A DNA stretch of 64,000 nt from Phycisphaerae bacterium (GTDB lineage: Bacteria; Planctomycetota; Phycisphaerae; UBA1845), in the NCBI GenBank assembly GCA_029260075.1, contig JAJDDY010000087.1, positions 124,001 through 188,000 of the forward strand, given 5' to 3'. This document shows positions 41,732-49,803 of this stretch, one piece after another. The position numbers and the translations under genes were made by a program. Numbering within the stretch: position 1 is the stretch's first letter; every line of letters begins with the position of its first letter. The notes under the pieces are model-generated. The model saw nothing but the letters and a program-made list of their open reading frames with translations. It was not told the DNA's origin and did no database searches.

Positions 41732-43219
41732 ATGGCGGACACCCACGGTAACGAATCGGCCAAGGAACCATCCAAGCCGGGCGCATCCTTCGATCTTTCC
41801 TCGGAAGAGTTTCGACGACTTGGCCACGGCGTCATCGACATCATGGCTGACATCATGGACGCTGAACGCAACGACCCGGTTTTTCCCGAGAACAGCGGTT
41901 CAGCCACACGCGCCCGATTCGACCTACCTCTTCCCACGCATGGCCGGACCTTCGACGAATCGCTTCACCAATGCAACGAACTGCTGTCCGGCGGTCTGCG
42001 GCGCAACGGACATCCGCGTTTCTTCGCATACGTCGGAGCCTCCGCCGACCCCATCGGAATGTTCGCGGACGCCATGTGTTCCGCGCTGAACCAAAACGTT
42101 ACCGCTTGGCGGTCGGCGCCGGCCGCAACCGAGATGGAACGTCTCGTGCTGCGCTGGCTCGACGAGATCGTGGGATTCGGCGGGGACGGCCACGGGCTGC
42201 TCACCAGCGGGGGATCGGCAGCCAACGCGGCGGGAGTAAGTGCAGCCCTTGCGTCAGCAGCACAACGGAACGGTGGAGCAACTTCCATTTCGCGCGATCG
42301 GATGACGCTGTACACATCTCGCGAAGGGCACCTTTCACTGGCCAAAGCCGCGCGTTGTGCCGGGCTGCGCGACGACCATGTTCGATCCATCGGGGTCGAC
42401 GACGTGCGGCGAATGAACGTTGATGAGTTGACGGCTACGTTGCGGCATGACGTAGACGCAGGACTGCACCCCGCATGCGTCTGCGCCTCAGCAGGTACAG
42501 CCAACACCGGCGCGATTGACCCCCTCAACGACATCGCCTCGGTCTGTAAGCGATTCAACGTGTGGCTTCATATCGACGGCGCGTATGGCGCGCCGGCGGC
42601 TATGACCGAAGAGTTCGCTTGGATGTCGCGCGGCTTCGCCAGCGCCAACTCACTTTCACTCGACCCGCACAAGTGGCTTTTCGCACCGCTCGATGTGGGC
42701 TGCATAATTTTTCGCGACGCCGAGATCACCCGCCGCGCGTTCGCCCTGTCCGCGTCGTATGTGACCGTGCGCCAAACGGACGAAATCGAAAGCTTCGCAT
42801 TTTTCGATCACGGCGTGGATTTGTCACGCCGGTTCCGCGCGTTGAAGGTGTGGATGATTCTCACGACGCGCGGCACGCGCGCCATAGCCGACATCATTCA
42901 ACGCAACATCGGCCTGCGCAAGTCACTCGACAAGCGCATCGAAGGTGAACCACGACTCGAATCGCTAGGCTCGCAGCTGAGCATCTGCTGCTTCCGCTTT
43001 GTGCCAACGGGCTGGACGGACGCCGATCGAATCAATCGGATCAATGAACAACTAATTGATCAGATCGTGACCGAAGGCCACATCTTCATGTCGCCCACAA
43101 CGCTCGACGGACGATTTTCGCTGCGCGTATGCATTGTCAATTTTCGAACACAGGAAAGTGACATCGACTTCTTGGTCAACGAGGTGCTTCGCGTCGGGAA
43201 CGGGCTGGCGAATGCCTGA
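41732..43219 (+). CDS. Group II PLP-dependent amino-acid decarboxylase
   Basis: A 495-residue fold-I PLP enzyme of the aromatic-L-amino-acid/glutamate decarboxylase group. The PLP-binding lysine is Lys314 in SLDPHKWLFAPLD; further markers are RNGHPRFFAYV, LLTSGGSAANAAGV and WLHIDGAYGAPA. It releases carbon dioxide from an amino acid (aromatic amino acid, histidine or glutamate cannot be separated by these motifs alone). The ATG at 41732 gives about 20 unconserved residues before the domain. It is monocistronic, flanked by repeats, and no transporter or amine-metabolism gene is adjacent. Confidence 0.9.
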   Translation: MADTHGNESAKEPSKPGASFDLSSEEFRRLGHGVIDIMADIMDAERNDPVFPENSGSATRARFDLPLPTHGRTFDESLHQCNELLSGGLRRNGHPRFFAYVGASADPIGMFADAMCSALNQNVTAWRSAPAATEMERLVLRWLDEIVGFGGDGHGLLTSGGSAANAAGVSAALASAAQRNGGATSISRDRMTLYTSREGHLSLAKAARCAGLRDDHVRSIGVDDVRRMNVDELTATLRHDVDAGLHPACVCASAGTANTGAIDPLNDIASVCKRFNVWLHIDGAYGAPAAMTEEFAWMSRGFASANSLSLDPHKWLFAPLDVGCIIFRDAEITRRAFALSASYVTVRQTDEIESFAFFDHGVDLSRRFRALKVWMILTTRGTRAIADIIQRNIGLRKSLDKRIEGEPRLESLGSQLSICCFRFVPTGWTDADRINRINEQLIDQIVTEGHIFMSPTTLDGRFSLRVCIVNFRTQESDIDFLVNEVLRVGNGLANA

Positions 43220-43271
43220 CCGCATCCGTGTACCGAGTACGCCTTCCGAAGTGGGTGCGTGACACTTCGGC

Positions 43272-43412
43272 GGGTGCCCCATTCTTCGCCGTAGGCGAAG
43301 GGTGGGGAACGGATAGTCCACGCGAAGAGCAGCAGTTCCCCACCCTTCGCGTCACCAGACACTTGTGCTGCCATGTGGTGCGTTACACGGTGACGCGAAG
43401 AATGGGGCACCC
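43272..43412. repeat. Nested perfect palindrome (cruciform-forming)
   Basis: Outer arms GGGTGCCCCATTCTTCGC (43272-43289) and GCGAAGAATGGGGCACCC (43395-43412) are perfect 18-bp complements. Inner arms GCGAAGGGTGGGGAAC (43295-43310) and GTTCCCCACCCTTCGC (43335-43350) are perfect 16-bp complements. The outer and inner arms also resemble each other, so alternate foldings are possible. It lies 50 bp after the decarboxylase gene and is not related to R1, R2 or R3. Confidence 0.9.
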
Positions 43413-43539
43413 ATATCGGTTTTGGCCCCTCCGAATCTGTCTTGCGCCCGTCCGAAGCGTTCGGGCCATTCTTCTTGCTCTTCGCGTTCACGAGCGGTAA
43501 GCTCGGACGAAGGACGGTTGATGACATTCGATCGGCATC

Positions 43540-43692
43540 GAGTGCTCTATCGCACATCGAATGACAGGTTTACCGAGCCGCGCCCGTAAGGAAGCGGACT
43601 TGCGGGAGCCGGTCGTGAGAGCTTGAAAACGCTCCCGCACGGTCGCGGCTCGGATCGGACGAACCCGCCACATGAGTCGTGACAAGACACCA
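43540..43692 (+). repeat. R2 dispersed palindromic repeat, long form
   Basis: Core 43572-43653, arms GAGCCGCGCCCGTAAGG and CGCACGGTCGCGGCTCGG (one arm decayed). The left flank CTCTATCGCACATCGAATGAC is shared with the copy at 58869, and the right flank GGACGAACCCGCCACATGAG with others. Confidence 0.85.
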
Positions 43693-43782
43693 ATGACGCG
43701 ATCAAGACAAGACCCATCCCCGAGCAAATGATGGACTGATAGTAATCACTCGAACTACATATGAGTCATTAGGAGACTTCGC

Positions 43783-44622
43783 ATGATCATTCGACTGGCC
43801 ATGTTGTGTATCGCGTCTCTGGGAACCCCGGTATGGGCCATGGAAGCCGGAACGATTCGTGCTGACGATGGCGTGCGCATTTCGTACACATCTGTAGGCC
43901 ACGGCGAACCGGGCATCGTATTCATCCACGGATGGACGTGTGATCAGACGCACTGGCGATTCCAAGTCCCTGAGTTTCGCAAGTCGTTTCGCGTTGTCAC
44001 TTTGGACCTTCCCGGACACGGAGCTTCGGGGGCGAACCGCAAATCCTGGTCGATCGACGGGCTGGGCGCCGACGTTGCGACTCTTGTTCGCGGCTTGAAG
44101 TTAAAACAAGTCATACTCGTAGGCCACTCCATGGGCGGTCCTGTCGCACTTGCGGCCGCACCCAAACTGCGCGGCACCGTCCGGGGTATCGTGGCGGTGG
44201 ATTCTCTACACAATGTGGAGTTCAGCTATCCCCCCAGTGTAGGCGACCGAATGGTCAAGATATTCGAAGACGATTTCGACGTGGCGCGGACGCGATTTAT
44301 GACCGGATTCTTCGCAGATCGTAACAGTGAAATTCTGAAGTCGATTCTGGAAGAACCTGTGAGGGCCGATCGAACGGCGGCCACACAACTGTTGGCCTCG
44401 TACAACCGATTTGACTGGAAATCAGCCCTCGCGGAGGCGGGCGTTCCAGTTCGTGCGATCAACGCCGCCGCTCCCTATCCAACCGCCGTCAAGATCAATC
44501 GTAAGTACGGAGACTTCGATGCCGTTCTCGTACACGATGTGGGACACTTCGTGATGCTAGAAAAACCACTCGAGTTCAATCGTCACCTACGAATCATCGT
44601 TGATCGAATGCAAGCAAAGTAA
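43783..44622 (+). CDS. Exported alpha/beta hydrolase
   Basis: A 279-residue serine hydrolase with a short signal peptide (IIRLAMLCIASLGTPVWA). The oxyanion region is VFIHGWTCDQTHW, the nucleophile elbow GHSMGG places Ser116, and the catalytic histidine is in VLVHDVGHFVMLEKP at the end; the acid lies between. It is a carboxylester or related hydrolase with unknown substrate. The ATG at 43783 has AGGAG seven bases upstream. Three cysteines or fewer and no lid insert are apparent, so it is a compact family member. It stands alone, flanked by R2 copies on both sides. Confidence 0.9.
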   Translation: MIIRLAMLCIASLGTPVWAMEAGTIRADDGVRISYTSVGHGEPGIVFIHGWTCDQTHWRFQVPEFRKSFRVVTLDLPGHGASGANRKSWSIDGLGADVATLVRGLKLKQVILVGHSMGGPVALAAAPKLRGTVRGIVAVDSLHNVEFSYPPSVGDRMVKIFEDDFDVARTRFMTGFFADRNSEILKSILEEPVRADRTAATQLLASYNRFDWKSALAEAGVPVRAINAAAPYPTAVKINRKYGDFDAVLVHDVGHFVMLEKPLEFNRHLRIIVDRMQAK

Positions 44623-44703
44623 CGACCGTGCGCCGGAAGTTGATCCGTGCGGTTTGCAAAGAGTCTGGCCATCAGAATCGATGCGCCAACCTGCACAGAC
44701 AAG

Positions 44704-44810
44704 AGCGTGTTCAAGAAGGTGGGTTCGAGCCGAGCCGCGACCGTAAGGGAGCGGTTTTCGTCCGCGAACTCGGACCGCTTCCTCACCGGTGCGGCTCTGA
44801 AAAAAGCTTT
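44704..44810 (+). repeat. R2 dispersed palindromic repeat, short form
   Basis: Core 44730-44798, left arm GAGCCGCGACCGTAAGGGAG and a degenerate right arm CTCACCGGTGCGGCTC. It lies in the 387-bp gap before the secreted Cys-repeat protein; the remaining bases show no gene. Confidence 0.8.
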
Positions 44811-45009
44811 GCTAGGACGTGTGGCGTGCCCAGTCTGAAAGCGCGGGCATGGTTGTTCTCGTACACAGACAATGACCATCGATTGTGGAGCCCAACCTCG
44901 CGTAGGATCGACTAGGGCGTTTCGATTTTTGTTGAATCCGGCAGCGCGTTCAGATACGATCGTGGGTTGAGCGTCTCTAGCTGGAAGTGTTCGGGGAAGG
45001 AATGCAGTC

Positions 45010-46902
45010 ATGATTCAGAAACTATGTGGCCGGGTCTGTCGTGTCTTCGCGGCGGCAATTGTAGTGCTTGTCGTCACGGCCTCCGCGCGTGCCGTGGAGG
45101 TTACCGTTCAAAACGATTCGCTGGCGGCCGGACAAACGGGAAACATCCAGGCGGGATTCGTGGCGGGGGAAAGCGCCGCGTCGTGGTTCACTTCGCCCTG
45201 CGATGGCAGCGTGATCGGTGTACAAGTCTTCTGGCGATCCGTTGACGGCACCGCACCAATCAGCCTTGAGGACTCGATCACGGTTTTCGCGGGCGGAACG
45301 TTCCCGACTCCGGGAGCCGTGTTGGAGGCCATCATCGCGCCGGTGATGACGGATAGTGTGGTGAACGAATTTCGTTTTCTGGATGATACCCAGACCATAC
45401 CGTTGATCGTGCCGGTCACCAACGGGCAGCGGTTCGTCGTGTCCTTCAAGTTTGCCAACACGCCCAACGCCCTGGTCGGGCCCAGTGTGGTTACGGATTT
45501 CGACGGGTGCCAATCGGGCAGCAACGCCCTCTTCGCCGTCCCCGGCGGCTGGTTCGATTCGTGCCTTCTCGGTGTCACTGGCGATTTCTTCATCCGCGCG
45601 GTGGTCGACTGCGGATCGTTGAACGGCGCTTGCTGCGAAGTCGGTGGCGGTTGTTCCGATACGACCGACACCGCATGCACGGCTGCGGGCGGCGCGTTCC
45701 AAGGCGAAGGTACGAACTGCGCCAGCGTGACATGCTCGGAAGCCTGCTGTTTTCAACCGACAGGCTGCCTGGACCTAGCTGTGGCTGACTGCGTGGTGGC
45801 GTCGGGCTTGGCTCAGGGGCCTGGGACGGCATGTGCCACGACAACCTGCTTTCCAGTGGGCGCGTGTTGCAATCCCGATGGCACGTGCAGCGACGGCGTG
45901 CTCGATAGCGATTGCATCGGCGCAGGCGGCGTGTTTCAAGGTGACGGCGCCGTCTGTAGCGGCGTAACGTGCCCGCAACCTGCCGGCGCGTGCTGCTTGA
46001 GCAATGGCGGCTGTCTAGAATTAAGCCTGACCGACTGCGCAGTCATCCCCGATACGTCCTGGGCGGGAACACTCACAGACTGCACGGACGCAGACGGCAA
46101 CGGAACCGCGGACGACTGCGAGGGCTGCCCGCCGTCCGGTCAACCGCAATCAGCCGAAGTCCTTACCCCATCCGGCCTACTCGTGCCCATGCGCACGATG
46201 CGCATGATCGGCGTGCGCACCCTGAGCGCCAACCCCGGACAAAGTCAGGCCCTTCGCGTAACAGCCACGAGCCTCGCATCACCGTTCGACGTGTGGAACG
46301 GTCAGTCGATGTGGGTCGGTCCACCGGTCGAATACAGCGAACTGCCCGGTCGCGGATTTTCGACGCCCGGTCCGTTGAACGTTGAAGACACGTTCCTGTC
46401 GGCGCCACTTCAGTGTTCCCCGTTCTTTATGGACTGGACATCACTGGGCGACGCAACGGTTTGGATCCGCGGCGAGTTGATCGCACCAAGCAGTATGGCG
46501 TCGCCAGCTGGTCCATTGTCCGAACCGTCTGCATATTCTTTGCAGTTTGTCGTTACGGGATGCGCTGTGGACGTGGAGGCCAGTTTCGGACCACCGATGG
46601 ACATCGTCACCGCAGCGTGGGGTGACATCGCAGAACTCAGTCAAGGTGAAGCCCGCGCCGTCAATGACTCGGTGGGCGTTGAGGAATTTTCCTTCATCGT
46701 AGACAAGTTCTCCGGAAAGGGCGGACCCGCCGGCTCGGGCGGTCTACCGATCAAAGCGCGAACCGACATGCTGGGCGTGTTCACCGGCCCGTCACCCGTT
46801 CTGGACGGTGTGGTTTCGGTGGGCGAAGTCACGGCCATCGTAGGCGCCTTCGGTGGCGGCGGATATCCGTTTGTGCCGACCACGTCGGTTGTCTGTCCGT
46901 AG
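45010..46902 (+). CDS. Secreted Cys-rich GACC-repeat protein
   Basis: A 630-residue exported protein. Residues 1-28 are a signal peptide (core VFAAAIVVLVVTASARA). Residues about 30-200 form a beta-rich domain (AGQTGNIQAGFVAGES at its start). Four Cys-rich repeats follow at about 205-360 (nt 45624-46083), each with a GACC or EACC start, a second Cys in GGC or TGC, then DC/AC and a closing [VT]TC, likely forming disulfide-linked modules. The C-terminal 270 residues contain a dockerin-like helix (VVSVGEVTAIVGAFGGG). Such repeats are typical of secreted planctomycete proteins. It should be extracellular or surface-bound. The ATG has AAGGA upstream. Function unknown. Confidence 0.75.
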   Translation: MIQKLCGRVCRVFAAAIVVLVVTASARAVEVTVQNDSLAAGQTGNIQAGFVAGESAASWFTSPCDGSVIGVQVFWRSVDGTAPISLEDSITVFAGGTFPTPGAVLEAIIAPVMTDSVVNEFRFLDDTQTIPLIVPVTNGQRFVVSFKFANTPNALVGPSVVTDFDGCQSGSNALFAVPGGWFDSCLLGVTGDFFIRAVVDCGSLNGACCEVGGGCSDTTDTACTAAGGAFQGEGTNCASVTCSEACCFQPTGCLDLAVADCVVASGLAQGPGTACATTTCFPVGACCNPDGTCSDGVLDSDCIGAGGVFQGDGAVCSGVTCPQPAGACCLSNGGCLELSLTDCAVIPDTSWAGTLTDCTDADGNGTADDCEGCPPSGQPQSAEVLTPSGLLVPMRTMRMIGVRTLSANPGQSQALRVTATSLASPFDVWNGQSMWVGPPVEYSELPGRGFSTPGPLNVEDTFLSAPLQCSPFFMDWTSLGDATVWIRGELIAPSSMASPAGPLSEPSAYSLQFVVTGCAVDVEASFGPPMDIVTAAWGDIAELSQGEARAVNDSVGVEEFSFIVDKFSGKGGPAGSGGLPIKARTDMLGVFTGPSPVLDGVVSVGEVTAIVGAFGGGGYPFVPTTSVVCP

Positions 46903-46981
46903 ACACTCAACCCGTGTGGCAAGCCGAGGCTGGCGTGTGTGCGGGCGATTACTGTCCGTGTCACGTTCTTGTCATGGACGA

Positions 46982-47455
46982 TCAACGTCCGCCGGAGTGG
47001 AAAACGCCGCGTTCGCAGGCGATGGTGAAGGCTTCGACCGTGCTCTTGAACACTTCCCAAGAATCGCGGATTCGGTCGGCTTCCACCGGTTCGATTTCGC
47101 CGTCGTCTTCGATCGAGCGCGTGACGGTTAAAAGAAGCTGGCTGAATTCCTTGACGAGTCGTTGTGTATTCGCGAGCAGCTCCGCGCTGATGTCCATGGG
47201 CGCGGGCGAGGGGTTGCGCACGAAGAAACCACCGCCTTCGTGGCAGAGCCAACTCAGCACGCTGAGGTCGCCGGTGATTCGCGCGATGTCCGCCACACGG
47301 TCGAGTGGGTTCCGCGCACCGCTGGCGTCGGGGTCTGCGGCGTCCCACTCCTGACACCACTTGTATACCAAGGCAGGTGAAAGCCGCAGTTGTGACGCAA
47401 GCGCCTTGACGCCAATGTTGTCGGCGGCCCGTTTCAAGACTTCGTCGGATCGCAT
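46982..47455 (-). CDS. Helix-turn-helix protein resembling phage CII/CP76 regulators
   Basis: A 157-residue protein with an N-terminal helix-turn-helix (VKALASQLRLSPALVYKWCQEW, residues about 16-37), a linker NPLDRVADIARITGD, then LSWLCHEGGGFFV and a C-terminal coiled-coil-like region (ELLANTQRLVKEFSQLLL). This arrangement resembles the phage CII-like Phage_CP76 family, found in prophages and as stand-alone genes. The ATG at 47455 has AGGG nine bases upstream. No other phage gene is present, so it is more likely a domesticated regulator or a related chromosomal family. It is convergent with the Cys-repeat gene. Confidence 0.7.
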   Translation of the reverse strand: MRSDEVLKRAADNIGVKALASQLRLSPALVYKWCQEWDAADPDASGARNPLDRVADIARITGDLSVLSWLCHEGGGFFVRNPSPAPMDISAELLANTQRLVKEFSQLLLTVTRSIEDDGEIEPVEADRIRDSWEVFKSTVEAFTIACERGVFHSGGR

Positions 47456-47674
47456 CAGCGTGTCCCTTGTTTCGCTTCCCGCGCAGATGGTCGCGGAATT
47501 CCCCGATCGTTCATGTCACGCGGTACAACTTCCGTACCGCCGAAGGTGATCTTCACACGCAAACACCGGCGACACAAGGGCACAGCGCATTCAGGCAAGA
47601 GCGTTGCACCAACGATACTTTGACGAATCGAAGCTGACGGTCTCTTCGTCGGTCTCAGATGCCCGCTTCCTCAG

Positions 47675-47821
47675 AACGTGTGCGAGAAGATGTATCAGAG
47701 GTATTCGATGAACCGAGCCGCAACCGTAAGAAAGCGGTTTTTATCCGCGAGCCCGGATCGCTTCCTCACGGTCGCGGCTCGGATCGGACGAACCCGCCAC
47801 TTGAATCGTAACAAGGCATTA
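47675..47821 (+). repeat. R2 dispersed palindromic repeat, short form with both flanks
   Basis: Core 47711-47782, arms GAACCGAGCCGCAACCGTAAG and CTCACGGTCGCGGCTCGG in parts. Left flank GTGCGAGAAGATGTATCAG and right flank GACGAACCCGCCACTTGAAT are both intact, making this a reference copy for the full element. The rest of the 47456-48074 gap holds short direct repeats of GATTCACGCACCAGCCG near 47964-47998 and no gene. Confidence 0.85.
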
Positions 47822-48074
47822 ATCGTGGCGAAAGCAAGCCGTAGTCGATTCGTGTCCCTCACGGCTAAATCCATGGGCCGCCCAATCAGGAGTGCTACTC
47901 TGCATTTGATAACGCCTGGAGTCTACGGGAAGAGATGGCCGAAGAAGCGGGTGCGAGAAAGGATTCACGCACCAGCCGTGGATTCACGCACCAGCCGCTC
48001 TTGTCGTTGATGCGGAGTGTCCGACCATTGACGGCAAATGCGGCGATGCACGCAGTGTGATGGAGGGTCGGCCA

Positions 48075-48530
48075 CTAATCCGAGAAGTGCTCGAATGCGG
48101 CGTGCAGCGCGTCAGCCGTCTCCGCTTGTTCGACGGCCTCTCGAAATCCGTCTCGTTGCCAAAGGCGGCTCACCTGAGCCAACGCTTGGATATGCGGACC
48201 GGTCTTGTCGTTCGGGCTGGCGAGCAGCACCACAAGTCCGCAAAGCCGACCGTCGATGGCGTCGAAGTCCATGGGTTCGTTAAGCTTGGCGACAGCCATC
48301 GTCAGGCGTTGCGATCCGCGAGACTTGCCGTGTGGGACGGCCAACCCAAGGCCGATACCGGTCGATCGCGTCCGCTCGCGGGCGAGGACAGCGTCGAGCA
48401 CGTCGTCGCGCTCGACAAGCTGACCGCTGGTGTGCAGGGCGTCCACCAGTTCGGTGATCAAACCGATCTTGTCCGTTGCGGGCGTCCCGACTTGAACGCA
48501 TTGCTTATCTAGAATCTCTGTTAGTTTCAT
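48075..48530 (-). CDS. ptsN: PTS EIIA domain protein, EIIA-Ntr (PtsN)-like
   Basis: A 151-residue phosphocarrier domain of the fructose/mannitol EIIA family. The phospho-accepting histidine is His67 in GLGLAVPHGKSRG, preceded by LDAVLARERTRSTGIG and followed by FDAIDGRLCGLVVLLASP. Stand-alone copies of this type usually act in nitrogen-PTS regulation of potassium transport, stress and nitrogen genes. The ATG at 48530 has AAGG seven bases upstream; the longer frame is rejected. No rpoN, hpf, ptsP or npr gene is adjacent, so the usual Ntr context is absent and the assignment rests on sequence alone. Confidence 0.85.
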   Translation of the reverse strand: MKLTEILDKQCVQVGTPATDKIGLITELVDALHTSGQLVERDDVLDAVLARERTRSTGIGLGLAVPHGKSRGSQRLTMAVAKLNEPMDFDAIDGRLCGLVVLLASPNDKTGPHIQALAQVSRLWQRDGFREAVEQAETADALHAAFEHFSD

Positions 48531-48626
48531 CGATCGCCTTACCAACTCAATTCGTGGAACCGGGCCATTATAGCGTGCTACACCAGACCGCAAGCCCATG
48601 CGCGAATTGTTACCCTGGCCGACCAT

Positions 48627-48812
48627 CTAGTGCAGGGCAAAACGATAATCTTCGGGTTGTCGCAGCCCGCACGACCGGAACCAGGCGTGCGGGTCAGAGC
48701 CCACCGCGCTGGCGGTGGAACCAGTCTGCGGGCTGGCGCCCGTGGCTCTGAGGCCGCACGAACCGACGAGCCAATCCCAAGACCCACAAATGGACGTGTG
48801 ACCCTGCACTTG
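48627..48812 (+). repeat. R3 dispersed repeat, intact reference copy
   Basis: A 186-bp element bounded by CTAGTGCAGGGCAAAAC and GTGTGACCCTGCACTTG. The interior contains CGTGCGGGTCAGAGCCCACC, the palindromic CCACCGCGCTGGCGGTGG and GCGGGCTGGCGCCCGTGG. It lies between the ptsN-like gene and the prepilin-like gene's 3' end and fills most of that gap. Confidence 0.85.
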
Positions 48813-48842
48813 TCGGTCCACAGCCGCTACCGTCGCCGAAAA

Positions 48843-49697
48843 CTACGGGCTAACCTCGATATCTTCGATCCCGTTGAGGTCGTAATCACGGGCGAGGCGT
48901 TTGCGAAGTCCGGTGTTCCATTCCCCATGCAGGTCGCCGAAAAGGTAGTTCGTGCCGCCGTAGTGGCGATCGGAGAAGCGATTGCCCGTGAATCGGCCAT
49001 CGGACCCGGAGATGTTGGCTTCACCCGCGTCGATATAGCTGCACTCGTCGTCCCCCCGACCGTCACCGCGCTGCGACTGCTCGTTGGCGTCACCGACCAG
49101 GGGAAGTTTCGGGCTGAACTGCTCGCGCCGACCACTGCGTCTCGGATTGGCCCTGATGTCGTCACCATACGCATAGTCGGAACCCAACGACGGGGCTCCG
49201 CCGCTCCATGCGGGAAGGTAGACGCGGTAGTGACCGCTATTAACATCCGTATGGCCAACGGCTTTGCAGACGAAGTAGTCGTTCCATCGCTCGGCGGCCA
49301 CATTGCGCTGTACCGCGAAGCTGACCGGAACGCGAACCCGTTCGTTGTAGACGTAAGCGAACAGGATTTCAGCCCATCCGTAGACAACCGCCTTCTCGGT
49401 CTCACCTTCGGTGTTTCGATAGATTCCGCCGTCCATATCCCAATCGAGCGACGGCGCCGCCGGTGTCCACTCAGCCGGTGGCAGCATCCCTTGGGAGACG
49501 ACTTCGTATGAGGCCAGGGCGTTACCAAAGTCCTTCAACCGAGCCAGACAATGCACGCCCTTGGCTTGGGCGCGAGCCCGACTCAGCGAGGGCATGAGGA
49601 TGGATATGAGTAGTGAGATGATCGAAATGACGACCAATAGCTCGATCAGCGTGAACGCACCGGGCCTTCGCGAATTCGCCTTGATCCCAATCGTCAC
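48843..49697 (-). CDS. Prepilin-like protein with HX9DG-type C-terminus
   Basis: A 284-residue type IV pilin/pseudopilin-like protein. The prepilin cleavage site and first helix are clear: GAFTLIELLVVISIISLLI at residues about 13-31, with Glu19 at the +5 position. The C-terminus has FSDRHYGGTNYLFGDLHGEWN, the histidine/aspartate ending of the HX9DG prepilin group common in planctomycetes. The start is GTG at 49697, with AGGAG unusually close, so an alternative initiation is possible. It should be cleaved by a prepilin peptidase and inserted in the membrane. No secretion or pilus assembly genes are adjacent. Confidence 0.85.
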   Translation of the reverse strand: MTIGIKANSRRPGAFTLIELLVVISIISLLISILMPSLSRARAQAKGVHCLARLKDFGNALASYEVVSQGMLPPAEWTPAAPSLDWDMDGGIYRNTEGETEKAVVYGWAEILFAYVYNERVRVPVSFAVQRNVAAERWNDYFVCKAVGHTDVNSGHYRVYLPAWSGGAPSLGSDYAYGDDIRANPRRSGRREQFSPKLPLVGDANEQSQRGDGRGDDECSYIDAGEANISGSDGRFTGNRFSDRHYGGTNYLFGDLHGEWNTGLRKRLARDYDLNGIEDIEVSP

Positions 49698-49803
49698 ACT
49701 CCTGGCTCCGATAACCTATCTCGCGCACAAGCCGGCGCGATGCGGCTTCCCACACCGAATCGTAGCGGTCGTGGATGGAGAATCAAACACACCGAGCTCG
49801 GCG

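Noticed and set aside
46982-47455. Prophage remnant around the CII-like regulator
   Set aside because: No integrase, structural or lysis gene and no attachment-site duplication; a single regulator is insufficient.
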